Source: LMUY01 sp965198895 (GTDB taxonomy: Bacteria; Pseudomonadota; Alphaproteobacteria; Acetobacterales; Acetobacteraceae). From it: 64,000 nucleotides of DNA. The notes under the pieces were generated by a model that made no database searches, was not told the DNA's origin, and was given only the letters and a program-made list of their open reading frames with translations. Below, piece by piece: positions 26,635 through 34,947 of this stretch. The first letter of the stretch is position 1. The number at the start of each line of letters is the position of its first letter. The translations under genes and the position numbers were made by a program. The DNA lies in contig OZ240676.1 in NCBI GenBank assembly GCA_965198895.1, forward strand, positions 1,240,001 to 1,304,000. Direction: 5' to 3'.

Positions 26635-26913
26635 TCAAGGGGTAGCAGGCGCCGCCAGGTTCTTGATGCGCTTGGACATGCGCGACAGCTTGCGGGCCAC
26701 GGTATTGGCGTGGATGACCCCCTTGCCGGCGGCGCGCTGCATCTCCGGTTGGGCTGCCTGGAACGCCGCAGCGGCCAACGCCTTGTCACCGCCGGCGATG
26801 GCTGCCTCGACTTTCTTGACGAAAGTACGCATGCGGGACCTGCGAGCCTGGTTGCGCTCCGTGCGGCGCTCGGTCTGACGGATGCGCTTGCGCGCGGAAG
26901 CGGTGTTCGCCAT
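26635..26913 (-). CDS. rpsT: 30S ribosomal protein S20
   Basis: A 92-residue basic protein that binds 16S rRNA. MANTASARKRIRQTERRTER is the standard S20 N-terminus, and GVIHANTVARKLSRMSKRI is the conserved C-terminal helix. The monocistronic layout with its own strong terminator and the position next to dnaA are typical of alphaproteobacteria. Confidence 0.98.
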   Translation of the reverse strand: MANTASARKRIRQTERRTERNQARRSRMRTFVKKVEAAIAGGDKALAAAAFQAAQPEMQRAAGKGVIHANTVARKLSRMSKRIKNLAAPATP

Positions 26914-27024
26914 CGGGTTCTATGTCTCAATCAAGCAGTGTGGATCGGCCCATGATCACGGACGCGCCGCGGCATGAGCAAGGCGCGGTTTCTAGAAGCC
27001 AGCCCGCCCCCGAGTCAAGCACGC

Positions 27025-27804
27025 TCACGGGGCGCCAAAGCTGGGCTTACGCTTTTCGACGAAGGCGGCCATGCCTTCCCGCTGGTCGGCCGTGCCAAAC
27101 AGCGACAGGAACAGGCCGCGCTCGGTCGCGACCCCCTGGGTGAGCGTCGTCTCGAACGCGGCATTGACGGCGCGCTTGGTCAGCAGCGCCGCGACCCTGG
27201 ATTGGGCGCCGATCTTGGCGGCGATCTTGATCGCCTCCTCCAGCATCGTGTCGGCCGGAAACACGCGGGTTACGAGGTTGGACCGCTCCGCCTCCTGCGC
27301 GTCCATCATCCGTCCCGTCAGGCACATGTCCATCGCCTTGGACTTGCCGACGGCCCGGGTGAAGCGCTGGGTGCCGCCGGCCCCGGGCATGACGCCCAGG
27401 TTGATTTCCGGCTGGCCGAACTTCGCCGTGTCGGCGCACACGATCATGTCGCACATCATCGCCAACTCGCAGCCGCCACCCAGGGCGAAGCCAGCGACGG
27501 CGGCGATCACCGGCTTTTTCACCCGCAGTACGGTCTCCCAAGCCGCGATGAAATCTTCCTGCAGCACGCCCGGATAGGTGCGGGACTGCATCTCTTTTAT
27601 GTCGGCCCCGGCGGCGAACGCTTTCTCCGATCCGGTGATTACGATCGCACCCACATCCGGATTCGCATCGAAATCAAGCAACTGCGCACCGATTTCGGCC
27701 ACAAGTTGATCGCAAAGTGCGTTTAGGGCGGTAGGACGATGTAAACGAATGAGCCCGACAGCACCGTGTGTTTCGACTAGGATTAACTCCGGCACTATCT
27801 TCAT
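27025..27804 (-). CDS. Enoyl-CoA hydratase
   Basis: A 259-residue crotonase-fold protein that hydrates trans-2-enoyl-CoA in fatty-acid beta-oxidation. The oxyanion-hole segments are AAGADIKEM and GFALGGGCELAMMCD. Both catalytic Glu are present (in GGGCELAM and GQPEINLGVMPGAGG). The ATG at 27804 is preceded by TTGAGG. The dnaA-rpsT-ech-mutM order is common in the class; exact chain-length preference cannot be read. Confidence 0.93.
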   Translation of the reverse strand: MKIVPELILVETHGAVGLIRLHRPTALNALCDQLVAEIGAQLLDFDANPDVGAIVITGSEKAFAAGADIKEMQSRTYPGVLQEDFIAAWETVLRVKKPVIAAVAGFALGGGCELAMMCDMIVCADTAKFGQPEINLGVMPGAGGTQRFTRAVGKSKAMDMCLTGRMMDAQEAERSNLVTRVFPADTMLEEAIKIAAKIGAQSRVAALLTKRAVNAAFETTLTQGVATERGLFLSLFGTADQREGMAAFVEKRKPSFGAP

Positions 27805-27972
27805 CCTCAAATTACTTTTCTGATTTGTTAACGCAAGCAGGGTAACGTTGGAAGAACTTAGTGACCGAAGAACCGGATTGCGGACGGGGCGCCGAAGCGG
27901 GCGACACCGTGCCGGCGGACGACACGTTTGTCGCTCGACCCTATCAGACGTTCGCCTCGCCTGCGAAGCCTC

Positions 27973-28812
27973 TCAACGTTGCGTCTTCGTACAATAGAAC
28001 GTCGACCGGGCAGACTGCACCATCCGCGAAACACCGTCGCAGGCTGGCGGTCCCGGGCAGCGTTCACACGGTTTGCCCTCGCGCCCATAGACCTTCCAAG
28101 CATGCTGGAAATATCCCAGTTCGCCATCCGGCTGCACATAATCGCGCAACGACGACCCGCCGGCAGCGATCGCCTCGGTAAGCGTCGCCTTGATGGCCGT
28201 GACCAGCCGGGCGGCGCCCGCGCGAGGAATGGTCGAGGCCGTGCGATCCGGCGCGATGCGGGCGCGGAACAGCGCCTCGCACACATATATGTTGCCGAGC
28301 CCGGCCACGAGCCGCTGGTCCAACAGCGCGGCCTTCACGGGGGTGCGCTTGCCAGCCAGCGCCCGCGCCAGGACGCCGGTGGAAAACGCCTCGTCCAGCG
28401 GCTCCGGCCCGAGCCCGGTCAACAGGCGATGCTCGTCCTCCCGCTCGGTCGCGATCAGGTCCACCGAGCCGAACCGCCTCGGGTCCACGAAGCCCACCCG
28501 CCAGCCGTCGTCGGTCTCCAGCACGATGTGCTCATGTAGTGTCACGCTGTTGGGGCGGGCGGGCCCGAGAACCATCCGGCCGGACATGCCAAGGTGCAGC
28601 AGCACGCTGTCGCCGCCGCTCAGCCGCATCAGGATGTACTTGGCCCGGCGGCGGAACCCCTCGACCCGCGCCCCGGTCAGCCGCTCGGCCAAGTGGGGCG
28701 GCAGCGCCCAGCGCAGGTCGGGCCGGTGCACCTGGGCACTCACGATCACCCGCCCCTCGAGCCGCGCCTGCAGGCCGCGCATCACCGTCTCGACTTCGGG
28801 GAGTTCCGGCAT
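27973..28812 (-). CDS. mutM: Formamidopyrimidine-DNA glycosylase, unusual zinc finger
   Basis: A 279-residue base-excision repair enzyme that removes 8-oxoguanine and opens the strand. The catalytic N-terminus MPELPEVETV (Pro2, Glu3) and the conserved Lys in RRAKYIL are present. The helix-two-turn-helix contains GLGNIYVCEALF. In the C-terminal zinc finger, Cys249, Cys252 and Cys274 are present. The fourth expected ligand, three residues after Cys274, is Thr277 (CTKTQR). An extra Cys258 could substitute. The gene is divergent from ubiE. Confidence 0.95.
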   Translation of the reverse strand: MPELPEVETVMRGLQARLEGRVIVSAQVHRPDLRWALPPHLAERLTGARVEGFRRRAKYILMRLSGGDSVLLHLGMSGRMVLGPARPNSVTLHEHIVLETDDGWRVGFVDPRRFGSVDLIATEREDEHRLLTGLGPEPLDEAFSTGVLARALAGKRTPVKAALLDQRLVAGLGNIYVCEALFRARIAPDRTASTIPRAGAARLVTAIKATLTEAIAAGGSSLRDYVQPDGELGYFQHAWKVYGREGKPCERCPGPPACDGVSRMVQSARSTFYCTKTQR

Positions 28813-28841
28813 ATGTGCCGCTCAGGCTATACAGAGCAGGC

Positions 28842-29606
28842 ATGAGCAACAATCCCCCAGGTTTCCTACCCGGCGCTACCACGGATTTCGGCTACCAGAC
28901 CGTTCCGCGCGACGCCAAAAAGCCGCTGGTGCGGGCGGTGTTCGACAGCGTGGCGCCCCGCTACGACCTGATGAACGACCTGATGTCGCTCGGCATCCAC
29001 CGGGCCTGGAAGCGGGATTTCATTGCAGCCCTGCAGCCATCCGCCCGGTGCCGACTGCTCGATCTGGCGGGTGGCACCGGGGACATCACCTTCGGCTGGC
29101 GATCGGCGGGCGGCGGGCCGGCGATCCTGTCCGACATCAACGCCGCCATGCTGGGGGTCGGGCGTGACCGGGCCGTCTCCCGTGCGCAGGCCGGCGACGT
29201 CATGTTCCTGGTGGCCGACGCCGAAATGCTGCCGCTGCCCGACCGCAGCGTGGACGTGGTCTCCATCGCGTTCGGCCTGCGCAACGTGACCGACAAGCCC
29301 GCGGCGCTACGGGAGGCCCGGCGTGTGCTGAAGCCGGGCGGACGGTTCGCCTGCCTGGAGTTCTCCCGCGTGCAGGTGGCCGCACTCGCCCCGGTGTACG
29401 ATGCATGGTCGTTCTCAGTGCTGCCCCGCCTGGGCCAGGCGATCGCGGGGGACGCCGACAGCTACCGCTATCTGGCCGAGAGCATTCGCACCTTCCCCGA
29501 TCAGGTCACGCTGGAGGACATGATGCGCGACGCCGGGCTGGAGCAGGTGCGCCACCGCAACCTGACGGGCGGCATCGCTGCGATCCACACCGGGCGCCGC
29601 CTGTGA
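28842..29606 (+). CDS. ubiE: Ubiquinone/menaquinone C-methyltransferase
   Basis: A 254-residue SAM-dependent methyltransferase of ubiquinone synthesis. VFDSVAPRYDLMNDLMSLG and LLDLAGGTGDITF (SAM site) are diagnostic. FGLRNVTDK and PGGRFACLEFS complete the UbiE signatures. The ATG is at 28842, 29 bp from the divergent mutM start. Its stop overlaps the coaBC GTG. ubiB, the usual next gene in relatives, is missing. Confidence 0.96.
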   Translation: MSNNPPGFLPGATTDFGYQTVPRDAKKPLVRAVFDSVAPRYDLMNDLMSLGIHRAWKRDFIAALQPSARCRLLDLAGGTGDITFGWRSAGGGPAILSDINAAMLGVGRDRAVSRAQAGDVMFLVADAEMLPLPDRSVDVVSIAFGLRNVTDKPAALREARRVLKPGGRFACLEFSRVQVAALAPVYDAWSFSVLPRLGQAIAGDADSYRYLAESIRTFPDQVTLEDMMRDAGLEQVRHRNLTGGIAAIHTGRRL

Positions 29607-30787
29607 AGCGCGTCCTGCTCGTCGTGGCGGGGGGGATCGCGGCGTTCAAGGTGCTCGAGTTGGTGCGGCTGCTGCGCAAGGCCGGGCTCGGGGTGACGGC
29701 GGTGCTGACGGAGGGTGGCGCGCATTTCGTGACGCCCCTCAGCTTGCAGGCGCTGACGGAGACGAAGGTCTACACCGATCTCTGGTCGCTGACCGACGAG
29801 AGCGAGATGGGGCATATCGAGCTGTCCCGCGCCGCCGACCTGGTCGTGGTGGCCCCCGCCAGCGCCGATATCCTGGCCTCGATGGCGGCCGGCCGGGCGC
29901 ACGACCTGGCCACAACCTTACTGCTCGCCACCGACAAGCCGGTGCTGGCCGCCCCCGCGATGAACGTGCGGATGTGGCTGCACCCGGCGACCGTGGCCAA
30001 TATGGCGACCCTGCGCCACCGCGGCGTGCTGTTCGTGGGTCCGGACGAGGGTGTCATGGCGTGCAACGAGTTCGGGCCGGGCCGGCTGTCGGAGCCGCCC
30101 GCTATCCTTGCCGCCATCCAGGCGTTTTTTGGTCCCAAGAAACTGATTGGCAAGCACGCCTTGGTCACCAGCGGTCCGACCCACGAGCCGATCGACCCGG
30201 TGCGTTACATCGCCAACCGCTCCTCCGGCCGCCAAGGCACGGCGATCGCCGCGGCCCTGCTGGATTTGGGCGCGCGGGTGACGCTGGTCACCGGCCCTAC
30301 GTCTGTGCAACCACCCGTGGCCGCCATGGTGGTCCGGGTGGAAACCGCCGCCGAGATGCTGGCCGCCTGCCAGGCTGCGCTGCCGGCCGATATTGCGGTT
30401 TGCGCCGCGGCGGTGGCCGATTGGCACGTGGAGCCGGCCCCCGAAAAGCTGAAGAAGCAACCTGGCGCCGCACCCCCGACGCTCACGCTGCAGCCGAACC
30501 CGGACATTCTCGCGATGCTCTCCGCCCCCGGGCCAGGCCGTCCGCGGCTCGTGGTCGGGTTCGCGGCGGAGACGCAGGACGTGGCGGAGAACGCCGCCGC
30601 CAAACGTCTGCGCAAGGGCTGCGACTGGATCGTGGCCAACGACGTACGGCCCGCGACCGGCATCATGGCCGGGGAGAACAATCAGGTCCGGCTCGTCACC
30701 GCGGACGGCGCGGAGGACTGGCCGATGCTGCCCAAGACCGAAGTCGCGACCCGGCTTGCCGCCCGCATCGCCGAGGCTCTGGCGTGA
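29603..30787 (+). CDS. coaBC: Bifunctional phosphopantothenoylcysteine decarboxylase/synthetase
   Basis: A 394-residue coenzyme A synthesis enzyme. The N-terminal flavoprotein CoaC half (about 1-180) starts KRVLLVVAGGIAAFK. APAMNVRMW is the PASANT-like/decarboxylase segment and GVMACNEFGPGR has the catalytic Cys. The C-terminal CoaB half contains VTSGPTHEPIDPVRYIANRS. The GTG start overlaps the ubiE stop (GTGA). With coaX at the window start, two CoA steps are present. Confidence 0.96.
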   Translation: MKRVLLVVAGGIAAFKVLELVRLLRKAGLGVTAVLTEGGAHFVTPLSLQALTETKVYTDLWSLTDESEMGHIELSRAADLVVVAPASADILASMAAGRAHDLATTLLLATDKPVLAAPAMNVRMWLHPATVANMATLRHRGVLFVGPDEGVMACNEFGPGRLSEPPAILAAIQAFFGPKKLIGKHALVTSGPTHEPIDPVRYIANRSSGRQGTAIAAALLDLGARVTLVTGPTSVQPPVAAMVVRVETAAEMLAACQAALPADIAVCAAAVADWHVEPAPEKLKKQPGAAPPTLTLQPNPDILAMLSAPGPGRPRLVVGFAAETQDVAENAAAKRLRKGCDWIVANDVRPATGIMAGENNQVRLVTADGAEDWPMLPKTEVATRLAARIAEALA

Positions 30788-30800
30788 CCGCCTCGCTTCT

Positions 30801-30903
30801 CACTCTCCCGCCTGCGGGAGAGGGCCGGGGTAAGGGCGACTTTGGCACCAACCCGGGCGCGACGCGCCTCACCCCGATCCTCTCCCACAAGGGGAGAGGG
30901 AGT
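30801..30903. repeat. Pair of inverted REP-like elements, copy 2
   Basis: Two facing elements fill the coaBC-dut gap. The first has stem CTCTCCCGC/GCGGGAGAG (30,803-30,822) followed by GGGCCGGGGTAAGGG. The second, 30,867-30,903, reads CCTCACCCCGATCCTCTCCC and ends GGGGAGAGGGAG. They match the elements at 10,895 and 40,434. The second copy may supply the ribosome-binding site of dut. Confidence 0.8.
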
Positions 30904-31364
30904 TGATTGGGGTCGAAATGGTCGTGCTGGATCCTCGGCTGCACGAATGGGGACTGCCCACCTACCAGAGTGCCATGGCAGCGGCGATCGACCTGCATGC
31001 CTGCCTCGACGCTCCGCTCGTCATCGAGCCCGGCACCGCCCCGGCGCTGATCCCCGCCGGGTTCGCCATGCACTTGGCCGACCCGAACATGGCCGCCCTG
31101 GTGCTGCCACGCTCGGGCATGGGGCATCGCAAAGGGCTCGTGCTGGGCAACTTGGTCGGGCTGATCGACCCCGATTACACCGGCCCCATCCTGGTCAGCG
31201 CCTGGAACCGCAACGCGCCCGGCAGCGAGCCGATCATGCTGCAACCCGGCGAGCGGTTCGCCCAGATGCTGTTCGTCCCCATCCTGCGGCCCACCCTCCG
31301 CGTCGTGGGTGCGTTCTCCGCCAGCAGCGAGCGCGGCTTGGGCGGGTTTGGCTCGACCGGGTAG
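30903..31364 (+). CDS. dut: Deoxyuridine 5'-triphosphate nucleotidohydrolase
   Basis: A 153-residue trimeric dUTPase that hydrolyses dUTP to dUMP. The five motifs are recognisable: AAIDLHA, LPRSGMGHRKG, GLIDPDYTGPI, GERFAQMLFVP and the C-terminal P-loop-like arm ERGLGGFGSTG. The start is either TTG 30903, preceded by the REP-derived GGGAG, or ATG 30918 with GGGG upstream. The coaBC-dut pairing is common in proteobacteria. Confidence 0.95.
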   Translation: MIGVEMVVLDPRLHEWGLPTYQSAMAAAIDLHACLDAPLVIEPGTAPALIPAGFAMHLADPNMAALVLPRSGMGHRKGLVLGNLVGLIDPDYTGPILVSAWNRNAPGSEPIMLQPGERFAQMLFVPILRPTLRVVGAFSASSERGLGGFGSTG

Positions 31365-31413
31365 CGTCACACAATCGCAATGCGATGCCTGCGTGACAGC
31401 GCCGGGGGAGCCA

Positions 31414-31432
31414 GCTATGGGGCGTCCATAGC
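31414..31432 (+). promoter_or_regulatory. Leader hairpin before the ABC permease gene
   Basis: A perfect 7-bp stem GCTATGG/CCATAGC with loop GGCGT, ending 21 bp before the ATG and just before the GAGGA Shine-Dalgarno. No known riboswitch consensus was recognised. Confidence 0.35.
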
Positions 31433-31453
31433 CCTGTAGCCGAGGAATACCCC

Positions 31454-33178
31454 ATGTCCGGAAGCACCTTCCCGGCCTTCGCCTCGGCCCGCCGGCTTCC
31501 GAACGTGTTCGATATCGCGGCGGTGCTCTGCATCGGCGGCCTGCTATTCGCCTTCGCCAGCGGAGCGCGGCAGACGGTCATCCCCTTGGCGCAGGTGGCC
31601 GATATCAATCTTGATCCGTACTACCTGCCGGGCTACGCGCTGCGAACGACGCTGCGGATGGCGCTGGCGCTGGTGTGTTCGCTGATTTTCACCTTCACCT
31701 ACGCCACCTGGGCTGCAAAAAGCCGCCGGGCCGGGCTGGTTCTGGTGCCCATCCTGGATATGCTTCAATCGGTGCCGATCATCGGCTTCCTGACGTTCAC
31801 CGTGGTGTTCTTCATGGGCCTGTTCCCGGGCCGCGTGCTGGGCGTCGAACTAGCCGCGATCTTCGCCATTTTCACCAGCCAGGCCTGGAACATGGCGTTC
31901 AGCTTCTACCAGTCGCTGAAGACCGTGCCCGCCGACCTGGCCGAATGCGCCACCGCCTTCCGCCTGTCCCCTTGGCAGAAGTTCTGGCGCATGGAAGTGC
32001 CGTTCGCCATGCCCGGCCTGGTGTGGAACACCATGATGTCGGTGTCCGGCGGCTGGTTCTTCGTCGTCGCCAGCGAGGCCGTGACCGTCGGCAGCAACAC
32101 CTGGAAGCTGCCCGGCATCGGATCCTACGTTGCGGAGGCGCTGGAGAAGCGGGACATCTGGGCCGTGTTCTACGCCATCGGCACCATGCTGCTGGTGATC
32201 CTTGCCTACGACCAGCTGCTATTCCGCCCGCTGGTCGCCTGGTCGGCCAAGTTCCGCTTCGAAATGACGTCGGGCGCGGTAGCCGACGACCCCTGGGTGC
32301 TGAAGTTGCTGCGCCGGACCCGCGTGCTGTCCGCCGGGGTGGACGCGCTGGCGTCGGTGTTCAACCTGTTCACCGGGCTGCGCCTGTCGCGCACCAAGCC
32401 GCGGGCCGTGAGTGCCGATAACAGGCCGTCGCGGGCCTGGGACATCTTCTACGGCGTCGTGCTCGCGATCGTGGTGGCGGCGGCGGCGTGGCAGATCGTG
32501 ATCTACGTCTCCGTCAGCCTGAGATGGGGCGACCTGGCCGAGGCCCTGCTGCTCGGCGTCTACACCATGATCCGGGTCATCGTGCTGATGATCGTGGCTA
32601 CCGCGATCTGGGTGCCGATCGGGGTGTGGCTCGGCTTGCGGCCGACCTGGGCGCGGCGCGCGCAGCCGGTGGCGCAGTTCCTGGCGGCCTTCCCGGCCAA
32701 CCTGTTCTTCCCGATCTTCGTCGTCGCGATCGTGCACTGGCAGCTCAGCCCGGACATCTGGCTGACGCCGCTGATGGTGCTGGGCGCCCAGTGGTACATC
32801 CTGTTCAACGTTATCGCTGGCGCGGCCGCCTTCCCGGGGGACCTGCTGGAGGCGTCCAACAATTTCCGCATCGGCGGCCTGTTGTGGTGGCGCCGGGTGA
32901 TCCTGCCGGGCATCTTCTCGTACTACGTGACGGGGGCGATCACGGCCTCCGGCGGCGCCTGGAACGCCGCGATCGTGTCGGAGGTCGCCAGTTGGGGTCG
33001 CGACCACATCAGCGCGCACGGGCTCGGCGCCTATATCGCGCAGGCCAGCGCCGACGATAACGGCACACCGAAGGTCGTCCTGGGCGTGGCGGTGATGAGT
33101 GCGTTCGTCCTGATGTTCAACCGCATCGTGTGGCGCCCGATGTATGCCTACGCCGCCCGCCGTTTCACCTTCAGCTGA
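31454..33178 (+). CDS. NitT/TauT-type ABC transporter, two permease domains in one chain
   Basis: A 574-residue inner-membrane protein with two binding-protein-dependent permease domains. The first is about residues 60-270, with the EAA-like loop LAECATAFRLSPWQKFWRMEVPFAMPG (core ECATAFRLSPWQKF). The second is about 355-570, with LLEASNNFRIGGLLWWRRV as its EAA-like loop. So one chain supplies both permeases. The ATPase gene follows 10 bp later. No solute-binding protein gene is adjacent, so the substrate (anion, sulfonate or similar) is not identified. Confidence 0.88.
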   Translation: MSGSTFPAFASARRLPNVFDIAAVLCIGGLLFAFASGARQTVIPLAQVADINLDPYYLPGYALRTTLRMALALVCSLIFTFTYATWAAKSRRAGLVLVPILDMLQSVPIIGFLTFTVVFFMGLFPGRVLGVELAAIFAIFTSQAWNMAFSFYQSLKTVPADLAECATAFRLSPWQKFWRMEVPFAMPGLVWNTMMSVSGGWFFVVASEAVTVGSNTWKLPGIGSYVAEALEKRDIWAVFYAIGTMLLVILAYDQLLFRPLVAWSAKFRFEMTSGAVADDPWVLKLLRRTRVLSAGVDALASVFNLFTGLRLSRTKPRAVSADNRPSRAWDIFYGVVLAIVVAAAAWQIVIYVSVSLRWGDLAEALLLGVYTMIRVIVLMIVATAIWVPIGVWLGLRPTWARRAQPVAQFLAAFPANLFFPIFVVAIVHWQLSPDIWLTPLMVLGAQWYILFNVIAGAAAFPGDLLEASNNFRIGGLLWWRRVILPGIFSYYVTGAITASGGAWNAAIVSEVASWGRDHISAHGLGAYIAQASADDNGTPKVVLGVAVMSAFVLMFNRIVWRPMYAYAARRFTFS

Positions 33179-33188
33179 GGCCCGCGCC

Positions 33189-34499
33189 ATGGACACGCCC
33201 CTGCCGGCCACCACGCTCACCAACATTCTCGAGGTGCGCGGCGTCCGCCAGTCGTATCACAAGGATAGTTCGGCCGACCTGCTGGTACTGGACAACGTCG
33301 ACCTCACCCTGCGCTCCGGCGAGATCGTGGGCCTGCTGGGGCGCTCCGGCTCCGGCAAATCCACCCTGCTGCGCATCGTGGCCGGGCTGCTGCGCCCGAC
33401 CGACGGCCGCGTGCAGTGGCGCGGCACCCCGCTCACCGGCCCGGCGGAGGGGGTGGCGATGGTGTTCCAGTCCTTCGCTCTGTTCCCCTGGCTGACGGTG
33501 CAGGAAAACGTGGAACTCGGCCTGGAAGCGCAAAGCGTTCCCAAGGCCGAGCGCGAGAAGCGGGCCGAGGCGGCGATCGACCTCATCGGCCTCGGCGGGT
33601 ACGAGAGCGCCTACCCGAAGGAGCTGTCCGGCGGCATGCGCCAACGCGTCGGCCTGGCGCGCGCCCTGGTGGTGCACCCGGACCTGCTGCTGATGGACGA
33701 GCCGTTCTCCGCCCTGGACGTGCTGACCGCCGAGACGCTGCGCACCGACCTCATCGACCTGTGGATGGAGGGCAAGCTGCCCATCAAATCCGTCCTGATG
33801 GTCACCCACAACATCGAGGAGGCGGTGCTGATGTGCGACCGCGTGCTCGTGTTCAGCTCCAACCCCGGCCGGGTCGCCAGCGAGCTGATCGTGCCCTTCC
33901 CGCACCCGCGCGACCGACTCGACCCGGCGTTCCGCCAATTGGTGGACGACATCTATGCGCTGATGACCAAGCGCGCCGCCGCCCGCTCCGCCCCGCAGGC
34001 GGTCACCACGGCGACGGCGCTGCAGCCGGTGTCGACCAACATCATGGCCGGCCTGCTCGAGGCGCTGATGGCGCCGCCCTATAACGGCCGCGCCGACTTG
34101 CCCGCCTTGGCCGACGACCTGCAGTTGGAGGCGGACGAGTTGCTGCCGATCGGCGAGGCGCTGCAATTGCTGCGCTTGGGCACCCTGGCCGACGGCGACC
34201 TCGTGGTGAGCGACACCGGACGTCAGTTCGTCGCCGCCGACACCGACCCGCGCAAGGCGCAGTTCGCCGCGGCGCTGCGGGCTCACGTGCCGTTGGTGGC
34301 GCAGATCCGTCAGGTGCTGGACGAACGCTGGAATCACCGCGCCTCCGCCGTGCGCTTCCGCGACGAGCTGGAAGACAAGATGAGCCCCGACTACGCCGAC
34401 GCCACGATGCGCACGGTGATCAGCTGGGGCCGCTACGCCGAGCTGTACAGCTACGACGAGGACGCGGACCAGTTCTACCTGGACGAGGATGGCGACTAA
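33189..34499 (+). CDS. NitT/TauT-type ABC ATPase with C-terminal AAA-associated domain
   Basis: A 436-residue ATPase partner of the preceding permease. Walker A is GRSGSGKST near residue 54, the Q-loop is VFQSFALFPW, the signature LSGGMRQRVGLARAL and Walker B LLLMDEPFSALD. After about residue 270 a second domain of about 150 residues follows (from IMAGLLEALMAPPYNGRADL), the AAA-associated C-terminal domain of nitrate/sulfonate-type ATPases. The acidic tail ends YLDEDGD. The ATG is at 33189. Confidence 0.9.
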   Translation: MDTPLPATTLTNILEVRGVRQSYHKDSSADLLVLDNVDLTLRSGEIVGLLGRSGSGKSTLLRIVAGLLRPTDGRVQWRGTPLTGPAEGVAMVFQSFALFPWLTVQENVELGLEAQSVPKAEREKRAEAAIDLIGLGGYESAYPKELSGGMRQRVGLARALVVHPDLLLMDEPFSALDVLTAETLRTDLIDLWMEGKLPIKSVLMVTHNIEEAVLMCDRVLVFSSNPGRVASELIVPFPHPRDRLDPAFRQLVDDIYALMTKRAAARSAPQAVTTATALQPVSTNIMAGLLEALMAPPYNGRADLPALADDLQLEADELLPIGEALQLLRLGTLADGDLVVSDTGRQFVAADTDPRKAQFAAALRAHVPLVAQIRQVLDERWNHRASAVRFRDELEDKMSPDYADATMRTVISWGRYAELYSYDEDADQFYLDEDGD

Positions 34500-34540
34500 A
34501 CCACGGTTTCGGATCCAGCGCTGCTGTGGAACGGCTCACC

Positions 34541-34598
34541 GTAGGGTGGGCTTCAGCCCATCAGGCGCAGCAAGGTGGTGGGCTGAAGCCCACCCTAC
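34541..34598. repeat. Inverted repeat with perfect 20-bp arms
   Basis: Arms GTAGGGTGGGCTTCAGCCCA (34,541-34,560) and its exact complement (34,579-34,598) surround an 18-bp spacer. The element lies after the ATPase gene and overlaps the 3' end of the minus-strand membrane-protein gene. It looks like a mobile palindromic repeat and may also terminate transcription. Confidence 0.85.
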
Positions 34599-34947
34599 TA
34601 ACTCGCCCGTGTTGCCAGGCGACGCCGGCCACGCCCGCGAGCAACAGCACCACCCCGCACCAGCGGTAGAACCGAACCGGCGAGAGTGCTGCCTGCCGCT
34701 CCGCCGCTCGGGCTGCGCGCTGCTCCGGCGGGCCGCCCTCCTCCATGCCGGCTCGGAATACGTGGCGACCCCAACCCGGCGCGTGTTCATCTAGGGTGAA
34801 TTGGCTGCAGACGAACACGGTGAGCAAGCCGAGTAGCACCAGCCCGAACGGCCCGAGCACGACCACCAGCACGACGGCGACCGCGGCGAGGCCCAGCAAC
34901 ACCGCCCAGGCAGCCCCGTTCGCCAGGCCGCCGGGCGAGACGCGCAT
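34561..34947 (-). CDS. Small membrane protein with C-terminus running into a palindromic repeat
   Basis: A 128-residue protein. Two hydrophobic helices form a hairpin near residues 12-48, then a charged loop, then a third helix (CGVVLLLAGVAGVAW). Its ATG follows directly after the stop of the sulfotransferase gene (TAGATG), so the two are probably cotranscribed. The last residues (GFSPPPCCA) are encoded by the inverted repeat, so the original C-terminus may have been replaced. No family was recognised. Confidence 0.6.
   Translation of the reverse strand: MRVSPGGLANGAAWAVLLGLAAVAVVLVVVLGPFGLVLLGLLTVFVCSQFTLDEHAPGWGRHVFRAGMEEGGPPEQRAARAAERQAALSPVRFYRWCGVVLLLAGVAGVAWQHGRVSRVGFSPPPCCA

Noticed and set aside
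31400..31453. Guanidine-type riboswitch before the ABC permease
   Set aside because: The hairpin loop is GGCGT and lacks the ACGR loops of the mini-ykkC class; only one hairpin is present.
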